Assembly: GCF_017355405.1 (NCBI RefSeq)
Contig: NZ_CP061177.1
Location: 682,001 to 746,000, forward strand
Direction of reading: 5' to 3'
Source of the DNA: Roseomonas haemaphysalidis
Lineage (GTDB): Bacteria; Pseudomonadota; Alphaproteobacteria; Acetobacterales; Acetobacteraceae
Length of the DNA stretch: 64,000 bases
The position numbers and the translations under genes were made by a program. The notes below the pieces were generated by a model that saw nothing but the letters and a program-made list of their open reading frames with translations, was not told the origin of the DNA and ran no database searches. Positions 1 to 8,181 of the stretch are shown here, in pieces. Numbering within the stretch: the stretch's first letter is position 1; each line of letters opens with the position of its first letter.

Positions 1-447
1 GCGGTCTTCCAGCAGGTTGGGGTCCAGGGTCCAGCTTTCCGGCGCCACGTCCAGAAAGCGCGGGCGCGCACCCATCTGCACGGCGGGCGCCAGCGTGGCC
101 ACGAAGGTCAAGGTCGAGGTCCAGACCTCGTCCCCCCGCTCCACGCCCAGCACCCGGAAGCCGAGATGCAGGGCGGCAGTGCCGGACGAGGTCGCCAGCC
201 CGTAATCGGTGCCGGCGGCGGCGCGCACCGCCTGCTCGAAGGCTTCCGGCACCGGGCCCGCGGGGGCGATCCAGCCGGCGGCCAGGGTGTGGTCCAGCGA
301 TGCCAGTTCACCGCCCGCCAGTTGCGGCGGGGACAGCAGGATGCGGCTGCGCGGCCGCGTTGCTGCGGCGGGACGCCCGGGGAAGAGGCAGACATTTTCG
401 CCCAGCGCGCCGTTTCCGGTTGCATCGAGCCGCAGCGCCAAGGCCAT
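1..447 (-). CDS. DegT/DnrJ/EryC1/StrS-type sugar aminotransferase, C-terminus cut by window edge
   Basis: The first 149 residues of a PLP-dependent sugar aminotransferase are present; the rest lies beyond base 1. The DegT-family signature runs from about residue 71 to 135: the GTDYGLATSSGTAALHLGF stretch (residues 79-97; SGTAAL region positions PLP) and the WTSTLTFVATLAP stretch after it. The family transfers an amino group to nucleotide-linked keto sugars used in surface polysaccharides or makes related sugar-modifying enzymes. ATG at 447 is preceded by GGTGAG about 8 bases upstream; a GTG four codons earlier is possible. It is the first gene in a minus-strand polysaccharide block's downstream end, separated by about 100 AT-rich bases from the gene upstream of it, so it may have its own promoter. 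The lysine that binds PLP is outside the window. Confidence 0.85.
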   Translation of the reverse strand, partial: MALALRLDATGNGALGENVCLFPGRPAAATRPRSRILLSPPQLAGGELASLDHTLAAGWIAPAGPVPEAFEQAVRAAAGTDYGLATSSGTAALHLGFRVLGVERGDEVWTSTLTFVATLAPAVQMGARPRFLDVAPESWTLDPNLLEDR

Positions 448-512
448 CTGGAAGCTCACCGTTTTGTGAACAGAGCCACAACCAAACAGACAAGGCAGAG
501 GTAATCAAGGAG

Positions 513-545
513 TTTTGTCGTCAAACTTTACATATCACGACGAAA
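513..545. promoter_or_regulatory. inverted repeat, possible operator upstream of the sugar aminotransferase
   Basis: TTTTGTCGT at 513-521 and ACGACGAAA at 537-545 form an inverted repeat (8 of 9 positions pair) with a 15-base AT-rich centre. It lies in the roughly 100-base AT-rich gap (448-549) between the sugar transferase stop and the aminotransferase start. That spacing fits a site bound by a dimeric regulator. The position relative to a promoter is not established. Confidence 0.3.
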
Positions 546-549
546 TAAA

Positions 550-1155
550 TCACCCTGTGGTTGAAACTTTTTCCTGAAGAACTGGCATGGTGGCGTGACC
601 AGGGGCACTGACCCCCTGCCCGCGCAGCAGCACCGCCACCGTGCCCGCCACCGCCCGGGCGTCCCGCGCCAGGGTCGCGCGCGGTGCCTCGGCATAAGCG
701 GCATCGAGTTCCAGCCGCTGGTCCCAGGGCACGCTGTTGCGGCCCGCCGCCTGCGCCACGCCGGCCAAACCCGGGCGCACCCGCAGCCGCAGCCCTTGGC
801 GCGCGGAATACCGCGACAGGTAGGCCACCGGCAGCGGCCGCGGGCCGACCAGGCTCATCTCGCCGCGCAGCACGTTGAGCAATTGGGGCAACTCGTCCAG
901 CGCGCTGGCCCGCAAGGCCCGGCCGAAGCGCGTCAGCCGCTCCGCGTCCTCGCCCGGGCCTTCGCGCATGCTGCGGAACTTCACCAGCGTGAAGGGCACG
1001 CCGCCGCGCCCGGCGCGTTCCTGAAAAAACAGCACCGGGCGGCCCAGCGCCGCCGCCACCGCCAGCGCGGTCAGCAGCAGCAATGGCAGCAGGAGCAGCA
1101 GCGCCAGCCCGGCGCCCAGGATATCCAGGCCACGCTTGCCGAAAGCCTCATACAT
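550..1155 (-). CDS. Initiating sugar transferase (polyprenyl-phosphate hexose-1-phosphate transferase, single membrane helix)
   Basis: This 201-residue protein belongs to the bacterial sugar transferase family (PF02397 type), which attaches the first sugar phosphate to undecaprenyl phosphate at the inner membrane and so starts repeat-unit synthesis. One hydrophobic helix spans residues 12-38, followed by the catalytic domain with VKFRSM (58-63), DELPQL (87-92) and SLVGPRPLP (101-109). It lacks the extra N-terminal membrane region of long WbaP/WcaJ proteins, so it is the short form. In the usual GLTGWAQVNGRN motif the matching stretch here is GLAGVAQAAGRN, a mild departure. The ATG overlaps the stop of the upstream polymerase-like gene as TGATG, which argues for translational coupling and fixes the start. 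Confidence 0.9.
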   Translation of the reverse strand: MYEAFGKRGLDILGAGLALLLLLPLLLLTALAVAAALGRPVLFFQERAGRGGVPFTLVKFRSMREGPGEDAERLTRFGRALRASALDELPQLLNVLRGEMSLVGPRPLPVAYLSRYSARQGLRLRVRPGLAGVAQAAGRNSVPWDQRLELDAAYAEAPRATLARDARAVAGTVAVLLRGQGVSAPGHATMPVLQEKVSTTG

Positions 1156-2501
1156 CAGGCCGATCCTCGCCTTGTTTGATCGGCGGGCGGCAGCCATCCG
1201 CGCCGCCGCCGCGCCACCACGCCGCAGGACAGCACCAGCCCCAGGGCGAACCACACCATGCGGTTGCCCAGGTCGGTGGACACCATGGCCGCTAGCAGCA
1301 CCGGCAGCGCCAGGGCCAGCATCCGCGCCAGCCGCCCCGGCGCCATGCGCCGCAGCCGCCCCAGCGGCACCAGCACGGCGCCGCCGAAGCACAGCAGCCA
1401 GCCCAGAAGCCCCGGCACGCCGCCTTCCGCCCAGGCTTCCAGCAGGTGGTTGTGCGGGTACAGGCCGCGCCGCTCGCCATAGCCCGCCGCCAGCGTGAAG
1501 CCGCCGGTGCCGAGCCCCCAGGGCAGCGCCGCGCTGCCCCATTCCATGGCCGCCCGCCACAGGGCCGGCCGGGCGGAGCTTTCCACGTCGCCCTGGGTGA
1601 AGCGCTCCAGCGTGCGCAACCCGTCCGCCCGCGCCGGGTCCAGCAGCAGCGCGCCCAGGGCCAGCAGGCCGCCCGCCGCCACCAGCGCCACCCAGCCCAG
1701 CGCCGCCGCCGGCCGCGCCGCAGACCACAGCCGCGCCGCCGGCGCCAGCGCCACGCACAACCCGAGCGACAGCAGCGCCGTGCGCCCCCCCGGCAACAGC
1801 ACCGCCACGCCCATGGCAGCCACGTAGCCCAGCCAGAACAGCCGGCCCCGCCAGCCCGCCGCTTCCACCGCCCGCACGCCGCCCAGCCCCGCGGCACAGG
1901 CGATCACCAGCCCGGCCAGCTGGTACTGCACCCGCACCAGATCCGGATTGGCACCCACGGCACCGCCCAGCACCACCGCCCCGCTGGCCAGCCCCCAGGC
2001 GACCGAGGCGCCCACGAACGGCCCGGCCAGCAGCACCACCGCCACCATGGCGCGCCGCGCGCCGGCATCGGCACCCGCCATGGCGCCGGCCAGCAGCATG
2101 GGCGGCGCCAGCAGCACCACCTCCGGAAGCTTGGCGGACAGGATGTCGTGGCTGACGCTCCAGGTGCCGGCCACGACCAGCCACAGCCACAGCAGCCCCG
2201 CCCCCGCCAGGGCGGGCGCCAGCAGCGGATGCACCCACCAGCGCCGCGTCAGCCCGAGCAGCACCAGCAACGGCCCCAGGGACAGCAGGGACAACACCGT
2301 GATGTCGAAGGGCAAGGCCGCCACCAGCGGCGCGCCCTTCAAGGCGCCGGCGAACTGCAGCACGGCGGCGGCGAGCCCGGCGGCGGAAGCGATGGCGGCG
2401 GTGTCGATGCGGATGGCGCGGGCAAGGCCAGGGGCGCTGCCCCTGGACCCCGCCGGGGTGGCTGAGCCACCCCGGACCCCGGCATCAACGGCCGCTGTCA
2501 T
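1155..2501 (-). CDS. O-antigen ligase/polymerase-like membrane protein (Wzy/WaaL superfamily)
   Basis: This 448-residue protein is very hydrophobic, with about ten to twelve predicted membrane helices. The late periplasmic motif LYPHNHLLEAWAEGGVPGLL (about 345-365) is typical of O-antigen ligase and polymerase proteins (PF04932), where the histidine lies in the large periplasmic loop. In a polysaccharide operon it most likely polymerises repeat units; ligation onto a lipid cannot be excluded. The gene ends in TGATG overlap with the sugar transferase. Its first 25 codons cover the left arm of repeat B1, so residues about 6-25 (VRGGSATPAG...) are encoded by repeat DNA. No better start is visible further in, so ATG 2501 is kept. 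Confidence 0.85.
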   Translation of the reverse strand: MTAAVDAGVRGGSATPAGSRGSAPGLARAIRIDTAAIASAAGLAAAVLQFAGALKGAPLVAALPFDITVLSLLSLGPLLVLLGLTRRWWVHPLLAPALAGAGLLWLWLVVAGTWSVSHDILSAKLPEVVLLAPPMLLAGAMAGADAGARRAMVAVVLLAGPFVGASVAWGLASGAVVLGGAVGANPDLVRVQYQLAGLVIACAAGLGGVRAVEAAGWRGRLFWLGYVAAMGVAVLLPGGRTALLSLGLCVALAPAARLWSAARPAAALGWVALVAAGGLLALGALLLDPARADGLRTLERFTQGDVESSARPALWRAAMEWGSAALPWGLGTGGFTLAAGYGERRGLYPHNHLLEAWAEGGVPGLLGWLLCFGGAVLVPLGRLRRMAPGRLARMLALALPVLLAAMVSTDLGNRMVWFALGLVLSCGVVARRRRGWLPPADQTRRGSA

Positions 2502-2645
2502 GTTGCGCGCCGGGGGTCGTGGACCCCCGGCGACTGCCGGCGGGGGGGCTGTGACAATTCAAGAAATGGCAGGCTGCAGGCGGGGTCCGGGGAAACACGG
2601 TCCCCCGGCGGGGAAGTCCAGAAGGGGCGGCGCCCCTTTTGGCCA
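2428..2645. repeat. Composite inverted repeat, family B copy 1
   Basis: The left arm (2428-2485) has two hairpins: CCAGGGGCGCTGCCCCTGG and, after ACCCCG, one with CCGGGGTGG/CCACCCCGG stems. The right arm (2581-2645) is roughly the reverse complement of the left: CGGGGTCCGGGG, then a CGGGGAAGTCCAGAAGGGG stretch and a CCCCTTTTGGCC end. About 95 bases separate the arms. A second copy in the same order lies at 47712-47970. The left arm is inside the 5' end of the ligase-like gene; the right arm ends just before the Wzz-like gene's stop. Confidence 0.75.
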
Positions 2646-2654
2646 CGGCCGCCT

Positions 2655-3488
2655 TCACGCCCGCCCGCCCCGCAACAGCACAACGCAGGCGCCGCCGAAC
2701 AGGCAGGCCATCGGCGCCGCCACCAGCAGCAGCACCAGCAGCAACGGGCGGTTGGGCACGGAAGGCTTCAGCTCCACCCCCGGGCCGGACACCAGCCGCG
2801 CCGCCACCGCCTCATCCGCCGCCAGCACCATGGCGGCGCGCTGGTGCTGGGCCAGCAGCTCGAAGATCGGCGTGCGGAGGTAGATGTCGCGCTCCGTCGC
2901 CAGGCGGGATTCCAGCACCTTGACGCGGCGGGTCACCAGCTCCTGCAGGTCGCCGCGCACCTTGGCCTCGGCGAAGGCATGCAGGCGGGCCAGCACCTCC
3001 TGCGCCAGCAGCCGGTCCGGCAAGGAAACCTCCAGCGTCCAGGTGACGGAGGCCAGCGACTGCGTGACGGCGAGGCCGCGTTCCAGCCAGCCTTCCGCGT
3101 CGTCCTGGTCCTGGTCCATGCGCAGGCCCAGCGTGTCGCGCAGCCAGCCGGCGGGGCCGTCGGCGCGGCGGGCGGCGAGGCCGGCCATCAGCCCGGTGTC
3201 GCGCGCCAGCATGGCCGCGGCCTCGGGGCTGCGCAGGGCCGCGAGATACACGGCGAAGTTGCCGCTGGGCCGCGTGTCCAAAAGGCTGCCGGGCGACAGC
3301 GCGCTGGCGGAGATCAGGGTGGAGATGGCCAGCCCGGTGGTTTCCGCCGGGGCAATCACGGCCTGCGCCAGATAGGCGCGCGGCCAGCTCAGGATCAGGC
3401 TGCCGCCGGCCAGCACCAGCAGCAGCGACAGCGCCGCCAGCCAGAGCTTCAGCCGCCAAACGCCGCGCAGCAGCACGTCCAGCGGCAT
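2655..3488 (-). CDS. Wzz/PCP-family polysaccharide chain-length or co-polymerase protein
   Basis: This 277-residue protein has a membrane helix near the N-terminus (about 17-36) and another near the C-terminus (about 250-270), with a large periplasmic part between that contains helical stretches rich in Leu, Ala, Glu and Arg (about 130-230). That topology is the mark of polysaccharide co-polymerases, which control chain length together with the polymerase. It has no C-terminal tyrosine-kinase domain, so it resembles Wzz or the membrane half of a split system rather than a full Wzc. The ATG overlaps the heparinase stop (TGATG), so the two are probably co-translated. The assignment rests on topology and context more than on a sharp motif. 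Confidence 0.75.
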   Translation of the reverse strand: MPLDVLLRGVWRLKLWLAALSLLLVLAGGSLILSWPRAYLAQAVIAPAETTGLAISTLISASALSPGSLLDTRPSGNFAVYLAALRSPEAAAMLARDTGLMAGLAARRADGPAGWLRDTLGLRMDQDQDDAEGWLERGLAVTQSLASVTWTLEVSLPDRLLAQEVLARLHAFAEAKVRGDLQELVTRRVKVLESRLATERDIYLRTPIFELLAQHQRAAMVLAADEAVAARLVSGPGVELKPSVPNRPLLLVLLLVAAPMACLFGGACVVLLRGGRA

Positions 3489-5383
3489 CAGGGCAGCCCG
3501 ACGCGTGTCAGCAGGTTGCGGACCGGCGCCCGCGCGCGGGCCACCAGGACCTCGCAGGGGTGAGCCACGCCGTAGGCCGGGCTGTGCCAGCCGGGCTCCA
3601 GGGTGATCGACAGGGGCGCATCCGCCTCCATGACGATGCGGGCCGGGCCGGCGGCGCCGTCCGGCGTGACGCGCCAATCGCCGGGGCCAAGGTGCCAGCG
3701 CAGCGACAGCGCGCTGAAGTGGCCGCCCACCGCGTCGGCGACCTGCCATTCGCGGCCCGCCACGGCCACGCGGCGGCTGTGGCGGTGGCCGTTGGCGTCG
3801 CGCATCGCGGCGCCGTCCGGCAGGGCGCGCAGGCGCGGCCAGCGGGCCAGCAGAAAGCGGCCGGCGCGCGGCATCGGCTCGCGCTCGTCGAAGGTGATGG
3901 TGTTGTGGGCCCGGGCGGCGGAAAAATGCTCCAGCCACCAGCGGTCGGCGGGCGGCGGGTTGTAGGCGCCGGTGCCGGCATCGGCCAGCAGAGGCCGGCC
4001 GCCGTCCCACAGCTCGAAATGCAGCAGGTCCGCCTGGCCGGGGCGGAAGCGCAGTGGGCCGCAGCGCAACAGGCCCCGCGCGCCCGCGGCCTCCCACCCC
4101 ATGCTGCCGCCGGCGCGCCACCGCGCCGGGCGCGGCAGGGGCGGCGGGGCGGGCAGCCCGAGCCAGTCGCAGCCCGGCTCCTCCGCGAAGCCGGCCGAAG
4201 CCCCTGCGAACAGCCGCATGGCGCGTTCGGCGCTGCCGCGCGCATCCGCCGCGCCACCGAGCGACAGGTCCGCGAAGGCCGAGCCATCCTGATGGCCGAG
4301 CCGGGGCATGGCGCCATCCGCCGCCACCAGCCGGCCCAGCCACCGCGCGGCGGCGGCGGCCCGCTCCGCGAAGGGTGGCGGCAGGGGGGGGGCGCCATGC
4401 CGCCGGCGCAGCCATTCCACCAGCGACAGCACGTCCAGCAACAGGCGGTGATAACCGGTCGAGACCTGCGCGAAGCCGCCATCCGGCGCCACCAGCCGTT
4501 CCACCGCCGCCGCCAGCGCGCGCCCCGCCGGCCGCGCATCCTCCCCCAGCAGCAGGGCGATCACGTAAAGCCCGGCGGGCTCGCTGACCGCGTGGTTGTT
4601 GTCCTGCGCCTGGGCATACAACGCGGTGGCGCGGATGCGCCGGGCATGCAGCGCCAGCAACGCCCGCGCCCCCGGCGCCGGGGGCCGGTCCAGCAACGCC
4701 AGCGCCAGCGCCAGGTGCATGGCTCGCAGCGCCGCCTCCTGCCCGCAGGCCCAGTGGGGGCCGAGAAAGGGCGGGTTGGCGGCGCACCACGCGGCCAGCC
4801 GGGCATCCAAGGCCGCGGCATGCCCCTCGCCCGGCCATAGCCGCGCGGCCTGGGCCAGCGCGGGCAGGCAAGCCAGCCGCCCGGATTCCCACACCGGCCG
4901 GACGTCGCCGGGAGTGAACAGGTCCATGCCCAGCGCGGGGGCCGTGGCACTGAAGGGGCCATGGTGGCCGGCGGGCGGCAGGGTGGCGAGGCGGGCGCGC
5001 AGCGCGTTTGTCCAGCCCGAGGGCATGGGGCGGGCAGGGGGAAAGGTCGGGGGAAGGAATTCCCCCGAATCCCCTTCTTTCCTATGGCCGTTTTGCGGGC
5101 CCGGCTGAGGTGGCGTGGCGCATCCGGCTGCTGACGCGGCGCAGATTTCGCCGGGGCGGGACATGGAATCAGACAAACAAAAGAAGGGGGTTCGGGGGAA
5201 TTCCTTTCCCTGGCCTTCTTCCGCCTCTCGATACCGCCGCTCGGCCCCCCGCAACCGCCGCGCCGGCACACCGCCCGCCATGAGCAACCGGTGGCCGCCG
5301 TAGCGGACCAGCACGCGCGGGCCGAGCCGACGGGCGGCGTCGGCCCGCAGCATCAACCGGAAGATGCGCGCTTGGATCGGCAT
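3488..5383 (-). CDS. Heparinase II/III-family protein, with a family A repeat lying in frame near its N-terminus
   Basis: The reading frame codes for 631 residues. The C-terminal half has the heparinase II/III-like beta domain, including AARAHNTITFDEREPMPRAG (about 489-508), and the middle is the helical toroid with DNNHAVSEP and STGYHRLLLDV. These proteins are periplasmic polysaccharide lyases or structural relatives found in exopolysaccharide operons. From ATG 5383 the first 57 codons (LGPRVLVRYGGHRLL) look like the N-terminal segment that precedes this family in other bacteria, as I recall it. Then about 60 codons are encoded by repeat A1, after which family-like sequence resumes (GHHGPF, DLFTPGDVRPVWE). 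If the repeat is not translated, the fallback start is ATG 5026, giving 512 residues. No convincing ribosome binding site is seen at 5383. The stop overlaps the Wzz start. Confidence 0.75.
   Translation of the reverse strand: MPIQARIFRLMLRADAARRLGPRVLVRYGGHRLLMAGGVPARRLRGAERRYREAEEGQGKEFPRTPFFCLSDSMSRPGEICAASAAGCATPPQPGPQNGHRKEGDSGEFLPPTFPPARPMPSGWTNALRARLATLPPAGHHGPFSATAPALGMDLFTPGDVRPVWESGRLACLPALAQAARLWPGEGHAAALDARLAAWCAANPPFLGPHWACGQEAALRAMHLALALALLDRPPAPGARALLALHARRIRATALYAQAQDNNHAVSEPAGLYVIALLLGEDARPAGRALAAAVERLVAPDGGFAQVSTGYHRLLLDVLSLVEWLRRRHGAPPLPPPFAERAAAAARWLGRLVAADGAMPRLGHQDGSAFADLSLGGAADARGSAERAMRLFAGASAGFAEEPGCDWLGLPAPPPLPRPARWRAGGSMGWEAAGARGLLRCGPLRFRPGQADLLHFELWDGGRPLLADAGTGAYNPPPADRWWLEHFSAARAHNTITFDEREPMPRAGRFLLARWPRLRALPDGAAMRDANGHRHSRRVAVAGREWQVADAVGGHFSALSLRWHLGPGDWRVTPDGAAGPARIVMEADAPLSITLEPGWHSPAYGVAHPCEVLVARARAPVRNLLTRVGLP
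5041..5220. repeat. Composite inverted repeat, family A copy 1 (inside the heparinase frame)
   Basis: The left arm (5041-5082) reads GAAAGGTCGGGGGAAGGAAT then TCCCCCGAATCCCC and a CTTCTTTC tract. The right arm (5170-5220) is its approximate reverse complement, starting CAGACAAACAAAAGAAGGGG and ending GGCCTTC. About 87 bases lie between. The total is 180 bases, a multiple of three, and no stop interrupts the heparinase frame through it. Confidence 0.8.
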
Positions 5384-5466
5384 GCGCGCGATGATAAGTG
5401 TTCATTCACGTTTTAGCGAGCGGCAACGCCGCCAGTCTGTTTCGCCTGGAAGGATTCCGGCCCGCC

Positions 5467-8181
5467 GTGTCGCTGAAGCATCGCAAGCTGAAGGCCGCCG
5501 GCTGGCCGCTCGCTGTGATCGCCGTCCTGGCGCAGCCGGCGGCGGCCGTGGCGCAATACGCACCGGTGCCGGGCGGCACCACGCCGAGTCCCCTGTTGTC
5601 GCCGCCGTCCCTGCCCTCGGTGCTGCCGGGCGGCATTCCCGTGCCGGCGCTGCCGCCGGCGGTGCAGCAGGACATCCTGCAACGCATCCTGGATGCCTCG
5701 GGCAGCGGCGGGGGCGGCATGGCCCCGGTGCCCGCCCGCCCGCCGATACCGCAGCCCCTGCCCGCCCCCGCCGCCGCGCCGCCCGCCGCCCTGGCCGCCG
5801 CGCCGGAAGCGCCCCTCTCGCATACCGAGGCCTTCTATGCCGCGCGGCTGGACGTGGCCCTGCGGCAGTTCGGCTACGACACCTTCCGCGACATGCCGCC
5901 CGGCGGCCCGGCGGCGGTGGGTGCCCTGCCCGACAGCTACGTGCTGGGCCGCGACGACGAGGTGATGATCGCCATCCGCGGCCGCACGCGCCAAAGCGTG
6001 ACGCTGCGCATCAGCCGCGACGGCACGCTGCTGCTGCCCGACCTGCCGCCCTTCATGGCCGCCGGCCGCACGCTGGGCGCGCTGCGGGCCGAGATCGAGG
6101 CGCGGGTGGCGCAGGAGCTGGGCGGCTCGGAGGCTTTCGTGTCCGTGGGCCAGCTGCGGCAGATCGGCGTGCTGGTGGCGGGCGAGGTGGCGCGGCCCGG
6201 CATGCAGTCGCTGCCCGCCATGGCCTCCGTGCTGGACGCGCTGGCCATGGCCGGCGGCGCGCGCAAGACCGGCTCGCTGCGCGGCATCCGCGTGGAAGGG
6301 CCGCATGGCCGCCGCGTGGTGGACCTTTACGCCGTGATCACCGGGGAAGGCGCCACGCCCGACCTGCAGCTGCGCGAAGGCGAGCGGGTGGTGGTGCCGC
6401 CGCTGGGCGCCACCGTGGCGGTGGGCGGCGAGGTGACGCGGCCGGGCATCTACGAGCTGCCGGCGGGCGCGGCGCAGGCGCCGCTCAACGCGCTGCTGCG
6501 GCTGGCCGGGCAGCCGCTGCGCCCGGCGGGCAACCGCTTTCTGCTGCAGGGCACCGATGCGGGGGGCCGCCGCTCCTTCAGCGAGACGGGACCCGCCGCC
6601 GCCGTGCGGCGGGGCGATGCCGTGCTGGTGCAGCCGGGCGCCGACGTCGCCGCCGGTCAGGTGCGGCTGGCCGGCCACGTGACGGCGCCGCTGCTGCGGG
6701 CGCCGCGCGCCGGCGGGCTGCGCGACATGCTGCACGACCCGCGCCTGGTGAAGCCCGACCCTTACGTCCGCATGGGCGTGGTGTGGCGCGTGGACCCGCA
6801 AACCCGCGTGCGGCACTTCGTGGGCTTCGACCTGGGGCGGTTGCTGTCCGGCGGCGGCGACCTCCGCCTGGCCGAGAACGACGAGATCCTGCTGCTGTCC
6901 CAGGCGGACGTGCTGTGGCTGGCCAGCCCCCCCGTGCAGCGTGCCCTGCGCGGCGAGGTGCCCCCGGCCGCCGCCGCAGGCCAGCCCGCCCTGGACTGCC
7001 CGGCGCTGCAATCCCTGGCGGTCGCCGCCCGCTCCTCCCCCGCGCGCTTCGCCCATGCGCGCGGCGCGGGCTTTCCCGACCTCGGCGCGCCGCCCTGCCC
7101 GCAGGTGTTCCTGGACTACCCCGCCCTTCTGCCCTGGCTGCTGGACCAGTCGGTGCTGCTGTCCGGCGAGGCGCGGATGCCCGGCCTGTATCCCATCCTG
7201 GACGACACGGGGCTGGATCAGGTGCTGGCCGCCGCCGGCGGCGCCACGGACACGGTGGACCTGTCGGCCGTGGAAATGTCGCGCGAGCCGGCGGAGCAGG
7301 CCGGGGCCATTCCGCTGTCGCGCACGCTGCTGGACCTGCGCAGCCGCAACTTCGCCGCCATCCGCCTTTCCCCGCGCGACGCGGTGCGGCTGCCGCGCGG
7401 CTTTGGCGACCGCGACAGCGGGCCTGTCACCGCCATGGGCGAGTTTCTGCGGCCCGGCACCTACGACATCCGCCGCGGCGAGCGGTTTTCCGAGCTGATC
7501 GCCCGCGCCGGCGGCCTGTCACCCCAGGCCTATCCCTATGGCGCCGTGTTCACGCGCGAAAGCGTGCGACAGCGGCAGCAGGAGGGCTTCAGCCGCACGG
7601 CGCGCGAGCTGGAGCAAAGCCTGATCCAGGTGGCGGCGGGGCAGGCCATGGCCGGCAGCCGGGCCGGCGGCATGGACCTTGGCGGCGCCATCACGGCGGG
7701 GCGGGAGCTGGCCGGCGCGTTGCGCGACGCCCGCGCCGCCGGCCGCATGGTGGTGGAAGCCAACCCCGTGGTGCTGGCCGCGCGGCCGGAGCTGGACGTG
7801 CTGCTGGAGCCGGGCGACCTGATCGCCATCCCCAAGCGCCCCAACGAGGTGACGGTGGTGGGCGCCGTGCTGAACCCGGGCAGCCTGCAGTTCACCACCG
7901 GCTGGCGCAGCATCGACTACGTGCGTGCCTCCGGCGGGCAGCAGCGCTTCGCCGACGGCAGCCGCGCCTTTCTGGTGCTGCCCAACGGTCAAAGCGCGCC
8001 GGCGGGCCTGGGCTCCTGGCAATCCGGCGGCCCGCCGGTGCCGCCGGGCAGCCTGGTGGTGGTGCCGCAGGACCCAAGCCCCTACGAGACCTGGGGCTTC
8101 ATCCGCGACATCACCCAGGTGCTCGGCCAGGTCAGCATCAGCGCGGCGGCGCTGTCGGTGATCGCCAAGTCGGCGCGTTAG
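5467..8181 (+). CDS. Polysaccharide export outer-membrane protein (Wza/SLBB family), unusually long
   Basis: The 904-residue protein begins with a signal peptide (basic KHRKLK, hydrophobic 11-28, cleavage near AAAVAQ). A Pro/Ala-rich linker follows (about 31-125), then the polysaccharide-export domain (about 165-245: DSYVLGRDDEVMIAIRG, ISRDGTLLLPDLP) and several SLBB modules (for example GVLVAGEVARPGMQSLPAMA, VAVGGEVTRPGIYELP, VVGAVLNPGSLQF). Wza proteins are about 380 residues, so this is more than twice as long and carries extra SLBB copies; similar long forms are known in other phyla. It should form the outer-membrane export channel for the polysaccharide made by the facing operon. GTG 5467 is chosen because GGAAGGA lies upstream and the signal peptide starts there; GTG 5398 lacks a ribosome site. 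It is transcribed away from the heparinase gene. Confidence 0.85.
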   Translation: MSLKHRKLKAAGWPLAVIAVLAQPAAAVAQYAPVPGGTTPSPLLSPPSLPSVLPGGIPVPALPPAVQQDILQRILDASGSGGGGMAPVPARPPIPQPLPAPAAAPPAALAAAPEAPLSHTEAFYAARLDVALRQFGYDTFRDMPPGGPAAVGALPDSYVLGRDDEVMIAIRGRTRQSVTLRISRDGTLLLPDLPPFMAAGRTLGALRAEIEARVAQELGGSEAFVSVGQLRQIGVLVAGEVARPGMQSLPAMASVLDALAMAGGARKTGSLRGIRVEGPHGRRVVDLYAVITGEGATPDLQLREGERVVVPPLGATVAVGGEVTRPGIYELPAGAAQAPLNALLRLAGQPLRPAGNRFLLQGTDAGGRRSFSETGPAAAVRRGDAVLVQPGADVAAGQVRLAGHVTAPLLRAPRAGGLRDMLHDPRLVKPDPYVRMGVVWRVDPQTRVRHFVGFDLGRLLSGGGDLRLAENDEILLLSQADVLWLASPPVQRALRGEVPPAAAAGQPALDCPALQSLAVAARSSPARFAHARGAGFPDLGAPPCPQVFLDYPALLPWLLDQSVLLSGEARMPGLYPILDDTGLDQVLAAAGGATDTVDLSAVEMSREPAEQAGAIPLSRTLLDLRSRNFAAIRLSPRDAVRLPRGFGDRDSGPVTAMGEFLRPGTYDIRRGERFSELIARAGGLSPQAYPYGAVFTRESVRQRQQEGFSRTARELEQSLIQVAAGQAMAGSRAGGMDLGGAITAGRELAGALRDARAAGRMVVEANPVVLAARPELDVLLEPGDLIAIPKRPNEVTVVGAVLNPGSLQFTTGWRSIDYVRASGGQQRFADGSRAFLVLPNGQSAPAGLGSWQSGGPPVPPGSLVVVPQDPSPYETWGFIRDITQVLGQVSISAAALSVIAKSAR

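Noticed and set aside
5169-5405. Short minus-strand frame near the heparinase start in a different frame
   Set aside because: It overlaps the repeat and heparinase frame and has no recognisable features.
5398-5466. Start of the Wza-like protein at GTG 5398
   Set aside because: No ribosome binding site, and the extra 23 residues do not look like a signal-peptide n-region; GTG 5467 fits better.
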